Positions 32,061-43,398 of a stretch of DNA of 64,000 nt are shown here, piece by piece. Under the pieces are notes generated by a model. That model worked only from the letters and a program-made list of their open reading frames with translations, did no database searches and was not told the origin of the DNA. How positions within the stretch are numbered: position 1 is the first letter of the stretch; every line of letters starts with the position of its first letter. The stretch lies in the NCBI GenBank assembly GCA_963556145.1, contig OY744466.1:1488001-1552000 (forward strand), given 5' to 3'. The position numbers and the translations under genes were made by a program. Origin of the DNA: Hygrocybe punicea (taxonomy: Eukaryota > Basidiomycota > Agaricomycetes > Agaricales > Hygrophoraceae).

Positions 32061-34430
32061 AGCCAACCCCGGGCAGTTTGTATTGAGCCATACCAGGAGA
32101 TGGTGGATCAGCATGTAACAGAGTGGTGCCAGAAATTCAGCCAATTGCAAGGTGGCAAGGAGATTGTGAGTCTGACCGGAGAGACCAGTGTGGATTTGCG
32201 ACTGCTCGAGAAAGGTGATGTGATTGTTTGTACACCAGCACAGGTCAGTTATTCACAATGATTATGAGTTCCCTTTTGACTTATGTACAGTGGGATGTCC
32301 TTTCGAGACAGTGGCGCCAATGGAAGAATGTTCAAAACATTGGCTTACTCATTGCAGATGAGGTTCAACTTGTTGGTGGTGAGGTTGGTCCAACATATGA
32401 GGTGGTCATCTCTCGGACGCGGTATGTATCTGCCCAGACCGAGATAAAGACCTGAATAGTTGCCTGTAGTGTTTCACTCGCTAATGTGCAGGATCTTGGT
32501 GAATGGATGGGTGCACCATTGGAGAACGGATCTCCGGACCTCAGGGGAAGAGCTCAGAGGGAGCCGCGGCTGGGAGGGGAAAGCTAAGGAAAACCCTGGA
32601 TAGATGACTAAGCTACTAACAGGAAAGGGAAAGACTATCTAAGGGTCCTTGGGGTCCTAGGGCTAGCAGCACCTGCTGCACTGTCTCATGCTATCTTCAA
32701 CTTCTCTCCAAGGTGAGGATGGTCTGATGAAATTTTACGTCATTCAGCCACTGACTGAATCTCACAGTGCTTGCCCTCTTGATATGGACATTCATTTGCA
32801 GAGTTTCACGATCCCACATTTCCCGTCTCTCATGATTTCCATGTCAAAGCTGGTGTATCTCGCTATCGTCGAGTATTCCCCAATGAAGCCTGTAATCATT
32901 TTTGTACCTTCTCAAAGGCAATGTCGGCTTACCGTGGACAATATTCTTATGCACTGTGCTGCTGACGACAAGCCAAACCGGTTCTTGAATATCGAGGAGG
33001 AGGACTTGCGGCCTCACCTTGAGTATATCAGCGAGAAAAGCCTTGCAGAGACCCTACAGCATGGTATTGGGTATTACCACGAGGCTCTGGGTAAACAGGA
33101 CAAACGAATTGTCGAGCGTTTATTCCAGTCCGGAGCTATACATGTGTTGATTGCGTCCAAGGTATGCCAAGATCATTTCCGTGCAAAGACTACAAGTCTC
33201 ATCTTTCAATTACAGGATACAGCTTGGAGTCTTCCCGTCTTGAGCTATATGGTTATTATCATGGGAGTGCAGTATTACGAAGGCAAGGAACATCGATACG
33301 TGGATTACCCAGTCATGGATGTGCTCCAGATTATGGGCCGAGCATGTCAACCCATAGAAGATGAACACAGTCAATGCATCTTAATGTGTCAGCAGACCCG
33401 GAAAGAGTTTTACAAGTTCCTTGCTGAAGGTCTACCAATCGAGTCACACCTTCCTACACATCTACTACACGACTACTTCCTCGCTGAAATCATGGTTAAA
33501 ACTGTTGAGAACAAGCAAGATGCCATGGTAATTGACTCTCATTCATGATGTCTGACTCTCCCTGATTTTGACTTGTAGGATATCTTGACCTGGACATATT
33601 TCTATCGACGGATGACTCAAAACCCAAATTACTACAACCTCCATAATGTCAGCCACCAGCACCTATCCAATCATCTCTCCGAGCTTGTCGAGAACACCCT
33701 GACTGACCTAGTCAACTCAAAATGCATAGCAATCGGCAAGTATCCCTACATTGCTTAAGCTTACTAAGTACTTATGTTATTTCAGAGGATGAGATGAATA
33801 TTTTGGCCCTTAACCTTGGCATGATAGCAGCATATTACAATATCTCATGTGAGTTGAGAACTCTACCGTAGTCTTCTAATACTCACATTAAGCAAAGATG
33901 TCATGGTGGAGGTCTATACGTTGTCCCTGAAAGAGTGTACCAAGCTCAAGGGGCTACTTGAAGTTGTATCATCTTCCACAGAATTTGAAACTATCCCCAT
34001 CCACCGCCATGAAGATGCTTTACTCCGCCGTATCTATGATCGTGTATCCATGAAACTAGACCATGTTGACTTCGAGGCTCCTCACTTCAAAATGTTCCTT
34101 TTGCTCCAGGTACATTTCTCTCATTTACAATTACCGCCCAATTTGGCTGCCGATCAAGCCCTTGTGCTGGAAAAAGTCCTCAACTTGCTCTCTGCTTGCG
34201 TAGATGTGATGTCGTCCAATGCATGGCTGAATGCCTTGGGCGCAATGGACTTATCTCAAATGTGTGTCCAGGCAACATGGCGATGTGGGAATCAGACTCG
34301 CCCTTGAGGCAGTTTCCACATTTTGAACCTGATGTTTCCTTCCTTTTCTTTGTTATTGTTATTAAACGCTGCAAAGATGCAGGTATCTAGTCTGATATCG
34401 TGGAAATGGGAGACGATAATACTAGCATGC
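32061..34430 (+). pseudogene. BRR2: Fragment of a Brr2-like spliceosomal helicase (C-terminal cassette)
   Basis: Spliced frames give the C-terminal helicase cassette of Brr2 (U5 snRNP 200-kDa helicase): [112 protein letters not shown], then the first part of a Sec63 domain (LNLGMIAAYYNISY, RHEDALLRR). Introns are conserved in form, e.g. GTATGC...TACAG at 33161. Breaks: a ~145-bp insertion after WMGAP (about 32515-32665), a frameshift near 34270-34280 and an in-frame TAG near 34388. The N-terminal cassette and Walker A region are absent. The fragment starts within about 75 bp of the Plavaka stop, so it is a pseudogene, perhaps carried or truncated by transposition. Confidence 0.85.
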
Positions 34431-35640
34431 CTATGCACTGAACCATACTGGTAGTGCCAGTGAGTAAATTATTTCAATTCGTCTTTATTGATGTCTTAGT
34501 ATCTTAAACTCAGATTCCAAGTACTTGGAGCTGATCAATGTTTATCTCGCCATCTTAATCTTCTGCCGCTTGCTTAGTATCTTGATCCTAGTCTTGATTT
34601 TTATATATGTTCTTGATCTAAGAGCAAGTCAAGCTGAGGGTGTCGTCTTAGTGGTCTTAGTGGTCTTAAAGTAACGATCAAGATGACTAAGATCATTTAA
34701 GACAAATTAAGTAATATTGAGTTTTCCTGATGTGGTGGCACTGGTCAGAAATGAGGTCTGCTGCACACTGGTGTGGTTTTCTGGAAATTGTGGGTTCATA
34801 TGCTGGGGCTTGTATCTGGGGACAACCATGAGTCCAGATGTGAAAGGCTGACCAAACAGGGGTGTGCTGGGATGCATTGAAAATGCAATGTGGACATGTT
34901 TTCCTGCTCAGCAACTGCAGAACCAGCAAAGATGGGTGTACCTGGGGGTGCACATGCAACAGCTGTTGCATTGCATGCATTTTCCATCTGCTTCATGGCT
35001 CCATTCTTTCTTGTGTCATGAGTGATGTGTGAGTGGTGTTCCCTGTTGGGCATGGTCATTGGGGCCATTTTGGGGCTTTCCAGGTGTGGATTTTTGACCA
35101 GAATCAGCAGGGCATTGTAGAGGCTCCAGATGGTCTAGATCCATATCCTCTTCACCATTCCCATCTGTTTCCACTCTGTTATGATTGATTCTGCTTGATT
35201 CCACTCTCTTCCACCAATTCTGCTTTGGATTCTGACTCTGGAATTGTTCCCATTGACAATGTGATGTTCCTAATGACCCAGAATCAGTATGTATATACTT
35301 GTGTATCATATATCTGTGTTTCCCATCTGTACATAGCACCCCTCTCCTATCCCCTCTCCACTCAACCCCCATCAATTACAGCCTTTGCTTGTAGTATACA
35401 GCACAGGACTCTTCCTAGTAGTATAAAAAGATGTACTCTTGCACTACAAAATACAACTTATACAGGTTATTAGTAACTTATTACTGCACCTCACATCTTG
35501 TTATTGCACTTCAGCTCTATAGTTTAGTCCTCTCTTCATATCTTCTATACTCCTCTTTGTTCTATGCCTACACTTTCCCTCTGTGCTGGAACCCCCGGAT
35601 CTGGGTCAGATTGATTACGACAGTTCTATACAAAACCTGA
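34431..35640. repeat. Repeat-like, non-coding DNA with a promoter-like stretch
   Basis: 34480-34700 is full of TCTTGATC/CTTAGT/TTAAG words. 34705-34732 equals 10920-10947. 35000-35640 reads like an LTR or promoter (TAGTATAAAAAG near 35420 followed by pyrimidine-rich sequence). No protein is recognisable and I could not find a matching second LTR. Confidence 0.45.
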
Positions 35641-37038
35641 TAGCTCCTCAGATCACTTTCTAGCTGATCACCCTTATTATAGATTCCATTCTGGATCTAC
35701 ACTGACACTCACTGTTGTAAAGATTGATATATCTCTGGGCACATATTCCCTCATTTCACTATATTTCCCATATGTTCTACCATTTTTATGTAGTGGCTTT
35801 TGTAAACAGTCACAAATAAGAAGAGTTTTAGGCAACACTATTTCTACCCCAACAACACCAGACTTGCACAAACCGAATCCATGCCTACCCAGGGCTGCAT
35901 TCACCACACCATCACAGCATGGAATTCCAACTGCATTTGGGTTGTAAAATGAGTGTGTGGGGGATGTGCCAGCAACATAAAGCAGAGGTGGGTGGTGTTG
36001 AACCCCATGTGACTTGGGTATGACAGCATGACAAAATGACAATGCTGTTGAGTTATGCAGCCCTGGAGGAGCAACTGGTAGTAGACAATAAAACTGGTGG
36101 AAGACATTGGGGAGGACCTGGGCAATAGCTGAGAAGTGGAAAATGGCTGAGAATGTGGCTGAAAGCTGGTGCAACAGGCTGAGCTGCTCAGGAAAAGTGG
36201 CCAAAGAGCTGGAAAAGCCCCTGAGACCCCACCTGTGTGATTCCACATCACACCCCCATGCAAAACCCTACAAAAAACAGTCTCCAGATGCCCCAGCATC
36301 TTGTTCATATCCTGTTACATGCCCTGCAACCACCCTCACAACTTTTTGTCCTTCCTCACAATTCCACACAGCCACTTAGCACAGCCACATCACCAGCTTC
36401 GCCCACCAAAAATCTGACCAATGACGTGCAACCACAGCACCCCACACTCCTTAGAAGACCCCCACAAGGCTGCTGAGCAGGATGATGTGTCCAACAATGC
36501 TGTCACATGGCAAGACGTGCCCTCAACATTGTTGTCCCCATCTTTGACCTCCCATTTTATATTTGGACCCCCACAGTTACAATACTGAACACACAAACCT
36601 TCACAGCACCCCCACATCCATACTGCAACCCCAGCAGCCCTGTATTCACCTGTGCCACCCTCACCAACACCATTGTCATGCCTACCCACCCCTTGCCCCA
36701 TTGCCCAACTGCCACGTCACCAAGTCAACTGTCACTCACGCTGGCACTTTCTTCCTCGATCCCATGGGCTCAGCACAACATGCCCACGTCGATTCCCTCA
36801 TGCACACTGTCATCCCGTCAACCCAACAGCCCATACCCATGTGAAGGACACATCCAAGCCCACCCAACAAAAGGCAATGATGGACCATCCACGTGAGAAG
36901 CCACAAGCCCCATGTCAACTTGTTTCACAGCCCCACACACCTGTTTCCAGTGCCATCAACCACCCCCACACATCCACAGGCCATCCCAATGCGAGCGGCA
37001 CACCCTGCCCCACCATACGCCATCTACACACATGCGAC
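35641..37038. repeat. CpG-depleted interspersed repeat
   Basis: A pyrimidine-rich plus strand with many CCACCCCC/CACCCCCA words and very few CG dinucleotides. 36231-36350 is a decayed homologue of the reverse complement of 9502-9625. Open frames here (e.g. 36507-36896) have Pro/His/Thr bias from base composition and are not credible genes. Confidence 0.6.
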
Positions 37039-37357
37039 TAGAGAAATGCACAGGTACGGGTGAACCCGCGGGTTCTTCCACGGGTATAGCCACAAATACG
37101 GGTACGGGTACAGATTTCTGGATCCGCCAGCTTTATTTTAAGCCCTGGATCATCCAAAACGGTCAAGTATTGAGCTAGATATGCTCAAAATACTAGAATA
37201 AAGTATTTTGAGCATATCTAGCTCAATACTTGACTGTTTTGGACGATCCGGGGCTTAAAATGACGGGTAAAACCCGTGGGTTTTGTACCTGTGGGTACAA
37301 TGGGTGTGGGTATGGGTACAGCCAAAATTACCCATGGGTTACCCACGCTATTCACTA
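37039..37357. mobile_element. hAT-type MITE (element F) with internal 59-bp hairpin, TSD CATGCGAC
   Basis: 319 bp flanked by perfect CATGCGAC at 37031-37038 and 37358-37365. The ends are TAGAGAAATGCACAGG and, inward from the right, TAGTGAATAGCGTGGG. ACCCG/CGGGT words lie near both ends. The centre is a near-perfect inverted repeat (about 37136-37194 against 37202-37260) with a ~7-nt loop, built around GAGCTAGATATGCTC. Confidence 0.9.
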
Positions 37358-37365
37358 CATGCGAC

Positions 37366-38047
37366 CCCATGTCCAACACCTGTACACATTCATGCACCAC
37401 TGTGAGGACCCAACCATGCGATATGGCCACCCACATCTATGTACTGAGCCCATTCACAACACCCCCATGGCCATGAACCCCACAACCCCATCCACACAAT
37501 GGCCATACCCCAAGCAAATGTTCTTGCCACCCCACCCACTCATTGTATGGCAACCCCACATCCCCTTGCATCCCCCTACAGCCAACCATCCACTCACTGA
37601 CTCTGTGCCATCTCATCCTACCCCCTTTTCCACATTCCAAGACCATTTCTCCATCTTTTTTTCACCATGACCCACCATTGTTAGATCCATCTGGAGTAGA
37701 CTAGTCCACTTTTTATGCTTTTCTCATGCTCTCCCTGTTCTCCTTGTGCTTTCTTCTTTTCCTTAGGTTTGTTTTTGTTCTTTTTGTTCCTTTTGTCTCT
37801 TGTTAGCAACAAGGGCATCGCTACAGAGAGGGGGGGCACTTGGAGTAGTTGTGCCTGGCATGTCATGTGACCTGTTCCTTAGTCAGTAGCAGTTCCTGAT
37901 GTGGTAGTTCATCATTCCATCCATCAAGACCTTTCCAACTGATTGCCCACCCAATTCCATGAGCTCCCTCAGACCCACTCCAATGTAGAGGTAGGAGCAG
38001 ATAAACACATTCAAAGTTCAGAATTTATATCAGGCAGTGTTATATTA
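37366..38047. repeat. Continuation of CpG-poor repeat; LTR-like fragment
   Basis: It continues the sequence interrupted by element F. From about 37679 (TGTTAGATCC) it looks like the start of an LTR, and 37835-37905 matches the reverse complement of about 9800-9905 around GTGACCTG...CCTTAGTCAGTAGC. The foldback element interrupts it at 38048. No gene. Confidence 0.5.
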
Positions 38048-38850
38048 CAGCTGTTTGCATAAATGATGGCACTTTTTGAAATTTTTTGAATCAATAGAAT
38101 AATATGGACTTAGACAAATTTTCTGTGCTCAATCCTGTATCTCATGAAATACTGCACAGATTGACATGGTTACAGAGGGAAAGTTGTACTATTTTCTAAG
38201 GGCTATCAGCTCCAGTAATTACATTTGGACTATATTTAGTATATGATGAGTGGTGGATGAAATAAACAGGTAATGTAGTATTTTTGACACCAAATATGAT
38301 ATTGTCAAATTATGGCATCAAATGAGCTCCTATGAACAAGATTGTAGGGAGAAAATTGTTCAGTTTTTCAAGGGCTAGAAGCTCATATACCGTATTTTTC
38401 TTCATTTTTGTCCTTTCAGCCAATAATTATGAGTCTTATACTATTTCAAGCCCAATATGAATGAACATGGTAAAAATGTAAAATTGGCTGAAAGGACAAA
38501 AATGAAGAAAAATACGGTATATGAGCTTCTAGCCCTTGAAAAACTGAACAATTTTCTCCCTACAATCTTGTTCATAGGAGCTCATTTGATGCCATAATTT
38601 GACAATATCAATTTGGATGTCAAAAAACACCAGTTTACCTTCTATTTCACCCACAACTCACCATACACTAAATATTGTCCAAATGTAATTACAGGAGTAG
38701 ATAGCCCTTAAGAAATGGTACAACTTTCCCTCTATAACCATCTTAATCCATGTAGTACTTCATGAGATACACAACAGAGCACTCAAAATTCTTCTAAGTC
38801 CACTTTTTTCAATTGATGCAATTTACTGCCATATTCAATGCAAACGGCTG
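38048..38850. mobile_element. 803-bp foldback element with Tc1/mariner-like ends and TA duplication
   Basis: TA flanks both ends (38046-38047, 38851-38852). The ends are CAGCTGTTTGCAT and, inward from the right, CAGCCGTTTGCAT. Almost the whole element is an inverted repeat: arms of about 370 bp around a ~60-bp spacer (about 38424-38484). The inner ~140 bp of the arms look identical (GGCATCAAATGAGCTCC to CCTTTCAGCCAAT), whereas the outer parts differ by many substitutions and small indels. No transposase; mobilisation in trans is likely. Confidence 0.88.
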
Positions 38851-38852
38851 TA

Positions 38853-39940
38853 AATAATATGGCAAGAAATTTAGCCCTATATGGGTCAGCCTGAGCCCCT
38901 GGCTCCGGCTTTCCGAAGTTTTTGGCTGGGCCAAAGCCATCATTGGGCCAGCACCTTTGGCCCTGCGTAGCCCAGCCTATTTTGACCAGGCACATCACTA
39001 TGTTCAAAGGAGCCATTGAACACTGTAGTACTTTATACAGGCAAATGATGAGTTGGTCACTTGTACATTGTACGGGTCACCTGAAAATTTTCCTTTTTTG
39101 GACGGTTAGCCGCGGCCACAACGGTCCGGTCCGGCTAACAACCCATATATGGGTTAACCGTTGCCCTAGCCGAGCCGAGCCGGACCGTGCCGTAGCAACT
39201 ACCGCTGAAGCATTTTCCACAAATATCCTCGACGAGGATTCGGGTTCTCATTCCACCCAGCTCCACGGCGGCTCCTTCCCCTCGGAAACGCAAATATTAC
39301 CGTGTTGACCCAATGGAGAATGAGGGGTCCCATCTTCAAGCTTCCAAGGCGAAACACTAATAATTATATTGGAGTGTGTAAATAATTTGTACAGAAGTTC
39401 ATTCATTGTACTTTCCTTCTTAGAACTTATTAATAGTACCTGACAGTAAGCCGTGCAAGGTTGTCGCCGACACAGTCGGCGCTTCCCTTCTTTTTAAGAC
39501 AGTTAAAGAAGGATTAAGTTTTGCCTCGTATTTGATGCCGGTTTGGCATAGAATCTTTCAGTTTAGTATCCAGCATTGACAGGAAGATTGTGGGCCTTGT
39601 TCTTATCGTAAGTGAACAATCTTCCTGTCACTATTGACCAGGCCAAATGACCCAGGCAAATATAGCATGGCCGACAACGCGGAGCGCGGTGGCGATGGCC
39701 TTGAGTAATCTTCATATGGACATGCACGGCGCTGCATTCGTGAGGTAGCAAGAGGGAGACGGTGCCAAATGAGTACTACTCCTTTCTTCACGCGTACACG
39801 CACGCCAAACACGCTAGTTGGCGATTCATATCTCTCCATCAGCTGCTAAGATCAAGGTGCAAGTCGACTCAAATCCACTACCCCGAACTTGAGTGTTGGT
39901 GAGCCAATGGTAAGCAATTGATGCCTTAGTAGTGACTTCC
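38853..39940. other. Unassigned region
   Basis: GGCCC-rich words (38880-38985) and a CCGGTCCGGCTAAC cluster (39100-39190) look like ends of hAT-type elements, but I could not pair them. A short plus-strand frame near 39185-39305 (TAEAFSTNILDEDSGSH) may be an exon remnant. Nothing else is supported. Confidence 0.3.
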
Positions 39941-40152
39941 TCGTTGGGCTGCTTCTCCTTTTACCACTGTCTCTAGAAACATTCTTCGTGTCCTCGTTGG
40001 GCTGCTTCTCCTTTTACCACCGTCTCCAGTAACATTCTTCGTGTCCTCGTTGGGCTGCTTCTCCCTTTACCACCGTCTCCAGTAACATTCTTCATGTCCT
40101 CGTTGGGCTGCTTCTCCTTTTACCACTGTCTCTAGTAACATTCTTCGTGTCT
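39941..40152. repeat. Four-copy 53-bp minisatellite
   Basis: TCGTTGGGCTGCTTCTCC recurs at 39941, 39994, 40047 and 40100, an exact 53-bp period. Units differ at about one to three positions. It lies about 400 bp upstream of the small secreted-protein gene at 40551. Confidence 0.93.
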
Positions 40153-40463
40153 TCCAGAACGACTTTTTAGGACTAGGCCGGACCGAAGTTCAATTTTCAA
40201 TTGCGGTGGTGTGTATTTTCCAGCGTACTTGTACAAAAGCAGCTAACACTGGCAAAGCTGATGTTCTCGCACACTAGTGCTACTGTAATTGCACAGGTTC
40301 GCAATCGGTTCATTCTGGCTGTCCTCGCCGCAGCTTGCTTCTTGGTTCCGTGAATCCTGTCATTGAGCCCCATGACCTTTCCGGGACCATTTTAGCCGCC
40401 AGTCGGAAGAGAATATCTCCACTTGGATTCATTTCCTTATTTACGGGAGCGATTCGACCAAGG

Positions 40464-40470
40464 TATAAAA
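40464..40470 (+). promoter_or_regulatory. TATA box of the 40551 gene
   Basis: TATAAAA lies 81 bp before the start codon at 40551, a normal distance for a fungal core promoter. Confidence 0.6.
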
Positions 40471-40550
40471 ACCCTCAACTATCGTGGTCAATTCTTCCAT
40501 CACACCCACCACCACCTAATCAACTGTAACCTGTCTACGCGTCCTCTATT

Positions 40551-40948
40551 ATGCATTTCTTTAAAACTTCCATTCTCGTTGTTTTAACTATGGCCACTCT
40601 CACCCCAGCGGCTGTCATTATGTGCGAGGAAAAGCCGTCTGCACTCGCTGTCGAAAATTTCTGCCGGAAGGACGGCGAGCGTTGCAAGTTGAACGCCAGT
40701 TGCTGCTCTGGTTACTGCAGCTGGAGTGTAAGTCGGCTTTTTTTAATGTCTTGACCGCAACTTCACGCCAATTTTACAGGGGGGTTACGTCTGTAAAAAG
40801 AGGCTCACACTCGGTGGTGCGCTTATCTTGGTCTCTTGTGATGGGCATTCAAGTAACTAGCCTCTGACCATTTGCATCCTTTGCAGAGACGCTCGAAGAG
40901 ATTGATATGTCTGTCCTCGAAGATTACATCCGAGTGCGAGCCGAGTAG
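40551..40948 (+). CDS. Small secreted cysteine-rich protein, cystine-knot-like
   Basis: Exon 1 (40551-40727) encodes a signal peptide (MHFFKTSILVVLTMATLTPA) and most of a cysteine-rich domain. An intron (GTAAGT...TACAG, 40728-40779) leads to exon 2, which supplies GGYVCKK. Six cysteines are spaced C-x6-C-x5-C-C-x3-C-x7-C, the inhibitor-cystine-knot (knottin) spacing. The 3' end is uncertain: a second intron to about 40886 is likely and the stop at 40946-40948 is one option; another reading frame of the last exon adds two more cysteines. A TATA box and a clean start context support the gene. Small secreted proteins of this type are common in mushroom genomes; the role here is unknown. Confidence 0.68.
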
Positions 40949-41705
40949 ATTCCTACCGGAATCTATGAAAAGGCGCAGTGTTTAAAGATGTCTTGCAAAG
41001 TGTTCCATTGACCCCAATTTCCTTGTACGATATGTTGGTCGTAGCGTAGTCGATTGTGAATCTGAAAGGTTTTCGCACCAAGTCCGCTTTTTCGTCACAG
41101 TTGAATACCGCTTGTACAGGTTAGAAACGATCAATTGTTACAAGTGTGCTAGTGAGCGGGCGAGCAGGGAATCCGTCCTGCAACCCGTGGCAGACGGAGT
41201 GGACTAACAATACCATGCTATAGAAGAGCTTATAGAGAATCACCAAATCATGGTACATTTATTTTGCAAATACCTGCGCGCTCGAGGTCAAGGTCTTGGA
41301 TTAGGCCTTTCGGGAACGAGCATCATCAACGACAAATTTGTCAACTTGAAGACTCATCACCACCTCCTCAAGAGGCTAAACCGCTTTGTTGGTCATTTAA
41401 CGAGTATCCTTACGGACAACGTCTCAAAGGCGGTCCAAGAGTAAATTGCCCATCTCTGTCAACAGATTCAACACGGAATAGGGGATGTATACCCAAATTA
41501 TTCAGTGACTTACAGGATCTATCATCGTTTTATGACTATTTTATCGGACTCCTCAGCGCGTCTTGCACTCCTGCGCATGCCAACGACGACATTTCAGCAG
41601 GTAAGATTTCGTTCACGTTCAAGGTATGTCTTGTAACAAAATATTTAATACATGCGAACAAGTCATTTTCGAATACTAGAAACCTTCAGCCTCCCAAACA
41701 TATGT
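40949..41705. other. Intergenic, no gene recognised
   Basis: Plus-strand frames at 41250-41830 are not supported by splice signals or recognisable motifs. Probably intergenic or the 3' region of the minus-strand gene that follows. Confidence 0.4.
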
Positions 41706-42192
41706 TTAGTGGCCGATCAACCTCACCAACACAGCTACCAGGATCCCGAAGCAGGAACCCATCACTAACCCATCTACACGTGGTCTCACTATGGCTGCTC
41801 CGGTCGTCGAAGTGCTGGGTGCAGTCGTGTTAGGTGTAGTACTGCCCGGGGAAGAAGTGCTGGGGGTAATACTGAGTGCAGTGGTACGGCGAGTCGAAGT
41901 GCCGGTCCCCGCAGCACTACTGGAGACGGCGGGGCTCGATAAACGTGAAGTTGAGGTCACCGTACCACTCTGCGTGGTCGATAATGTGGGTATGGTTGCA
42001 GGATTGGTCGTTAGGATACTAATGGTTGAAAAGTTCAGCGTGAAACTGATACTCTGAAGCCTGCGGCAGAAAACCATGTTAACGCGACATACTTAATAAT
42101 AACAAATTGTTGTCCACATACCCGGCAACAACCGGGGTGCTCGCGATGGAAGCAGCAACCGCAATAATGGCAGCGAAGGGCTTGAACTTCAT
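41706..42192 (-). CDS. Ser/Thr-rich secreted protein with GPI-anchor-like tail
   Basis: Minus-strand exons 42192-42122 and 42060-41706 joined by a GTATGT...CGCAG intron (phase 2) give 141 aa. The first exon is a signal peptide (MKFKPFAAIIAVAASIASTP). The middle is almost entirely Ser/Thr/Pro-rich, as in O-glycosylated wall proteins. The C terminus is hydrophobic (VMGSCFGILVAVLV) after a small-residue region, typical of a GPI-attachment signal. The 5' flank (42193-42456) has no other gene. Likely cell-wall or surface protein; the exact family is not recognisable. Confidence 0.7.
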
Positions 42193-42599
42193 GGTTTCAA
42201 GAAGGTTGTTTTTTTACCACGATTCGGGTACTGGCAACCCAGGACCTGTGACCCTGGATCCACTTGGTAGCGTATAGAAACTGTCTATTGCCCTAGGTGG
42301 ATCAGAGCGGCTGGACTCTGACAATACCTGTGATTTGGGCCACATATATTGTCCCAGTGGCCAGTTCACCACCCAGGATGGTCCATGGTCCAAGACATCA
42401 ACAATCCTAGATCATAGTAGATGGTCGAGGATGGGTGACGAGTGGCGTGATCAATACAGTCCTTTCGGAAATTCATGTCTCACGTGTTCAAGCATGGTTG
42501 AAAATCCTGGAAAAGAAAAAAAATCATTAAATCTATTCTCACATATGCAGGGCTTGGGCAAGCTCAATTACACTCGTTATTACATCTTATAATGCCCGA

Positions 42600-43330
42600 C
42601 ATACACTCCGAGGAAGAGCTTTTCTTCCCTACCTCTGACAGCGACTCAGAGAGCAAATCATCCAACTCCTGCTCGGACGACAAAAATGACAGTCGAGATA
42701 GCGGAAAAGATGAGATAAAGGTTGTCAACAGGTATGGAGTGCTAGGGCAGGGAGAGTACAAGTCAGAGAGCGAGAAGTTATCGACAATAATCACACTATG
42801 CTGGGCAGGATATGGGTTCATATTCGGAAGCTGGCCTCTCTGCAAGGGAATTTGTGACAAGAGACTCACAACATTGAGAAAGAATTCTGCACCGTTTACG
42901 GAGCCTTCAACAACTCGGACAGCCATATAACCGTCCAAAGTTAGTGCAGGGAGGATGCTGTGCCGCACTCCTCGATCGAAAAGTACTTGCGTGTCAATCC
43001 AAGCTCCTGCAAGTTGTCGTGGAGGGTTGTTATTGACATGGGCTTGTCGTGGTAGATCGTTAGCCGCATTCCACTGGCCCAGGGTTTCGTCAAGGTAAAG
43101 TGTTGGTGTCTCATTAATCAGGTCTCGGATATCCTCGATAGCATCAACATTCAAGGTGCGCGGGCGGCCTCGCAACACTCCTGGTGGATCTACATGCCCG
43201 TAGGTTTCATACTTTTCAACCCGTGCTCTTTGCTGGGACTCCAAGTGACAATACCTTCCATCTCCCAGCCTTGGTCCAGAAGCTGCAGGGCCCGTTGTTT
43301 CATGTCTGGGCTAATACGCCGATAGCCCAT
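42600..43330 (-). pseudogene. Tc1/mariner-type transposase remnant of the outer element
   Basis: From ATG 43330 it reads MGYRRISPDMKQRALQLL, then after a likely intron or frame break ETYGHVDPPGVLRGRPR and IRDLINETPTLYLDE. A deletion removes the first catalytic motif. SILPALTLDGYMAVRVVEGS and HSVIIVDNFS (second Asp) follow, then the frame runs into a Ser/Glu-rich tail and the SPDFNPIE motif is absent. It is a different family from both other Tc1/mariner transposases in the window. Confidence 0.82.
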
Positions 43331-43398
43331 GGTCGTTTAGATACAATTGGGAGTGTGTCTGTGAGGTTAAGAGGGCGGAATAGATTTTCGATGATTTA

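Noticed and set aside
36237..37670. Chain of open plus-strand frames rich in His, Pro and Thr
   Set aside because: Explained by pyrimidine bias and CpG loss (few CGA/TGA-type stops on this strand); interrupted by a MITE; no recognisable domain.
38860..39200. Possible further hAT-type element ends (GGCCC and CCGGCTAAC clusters)
   Set aside because: No matching terminal repeats or 8-bp duplication could be found by eye.
39941..40152. CRISPR-like regular repeats
   Set aside because: Head-to-tail 53-bp minisatellite without spacers, in a eukaryote.
41250..41833. Plus-strand ORFs of 64-189 aa between the two secreted-protein genes
   Set aside because: One of them overlaps the minus-strand Ser/Thr-rich gene; no motif or splice support.
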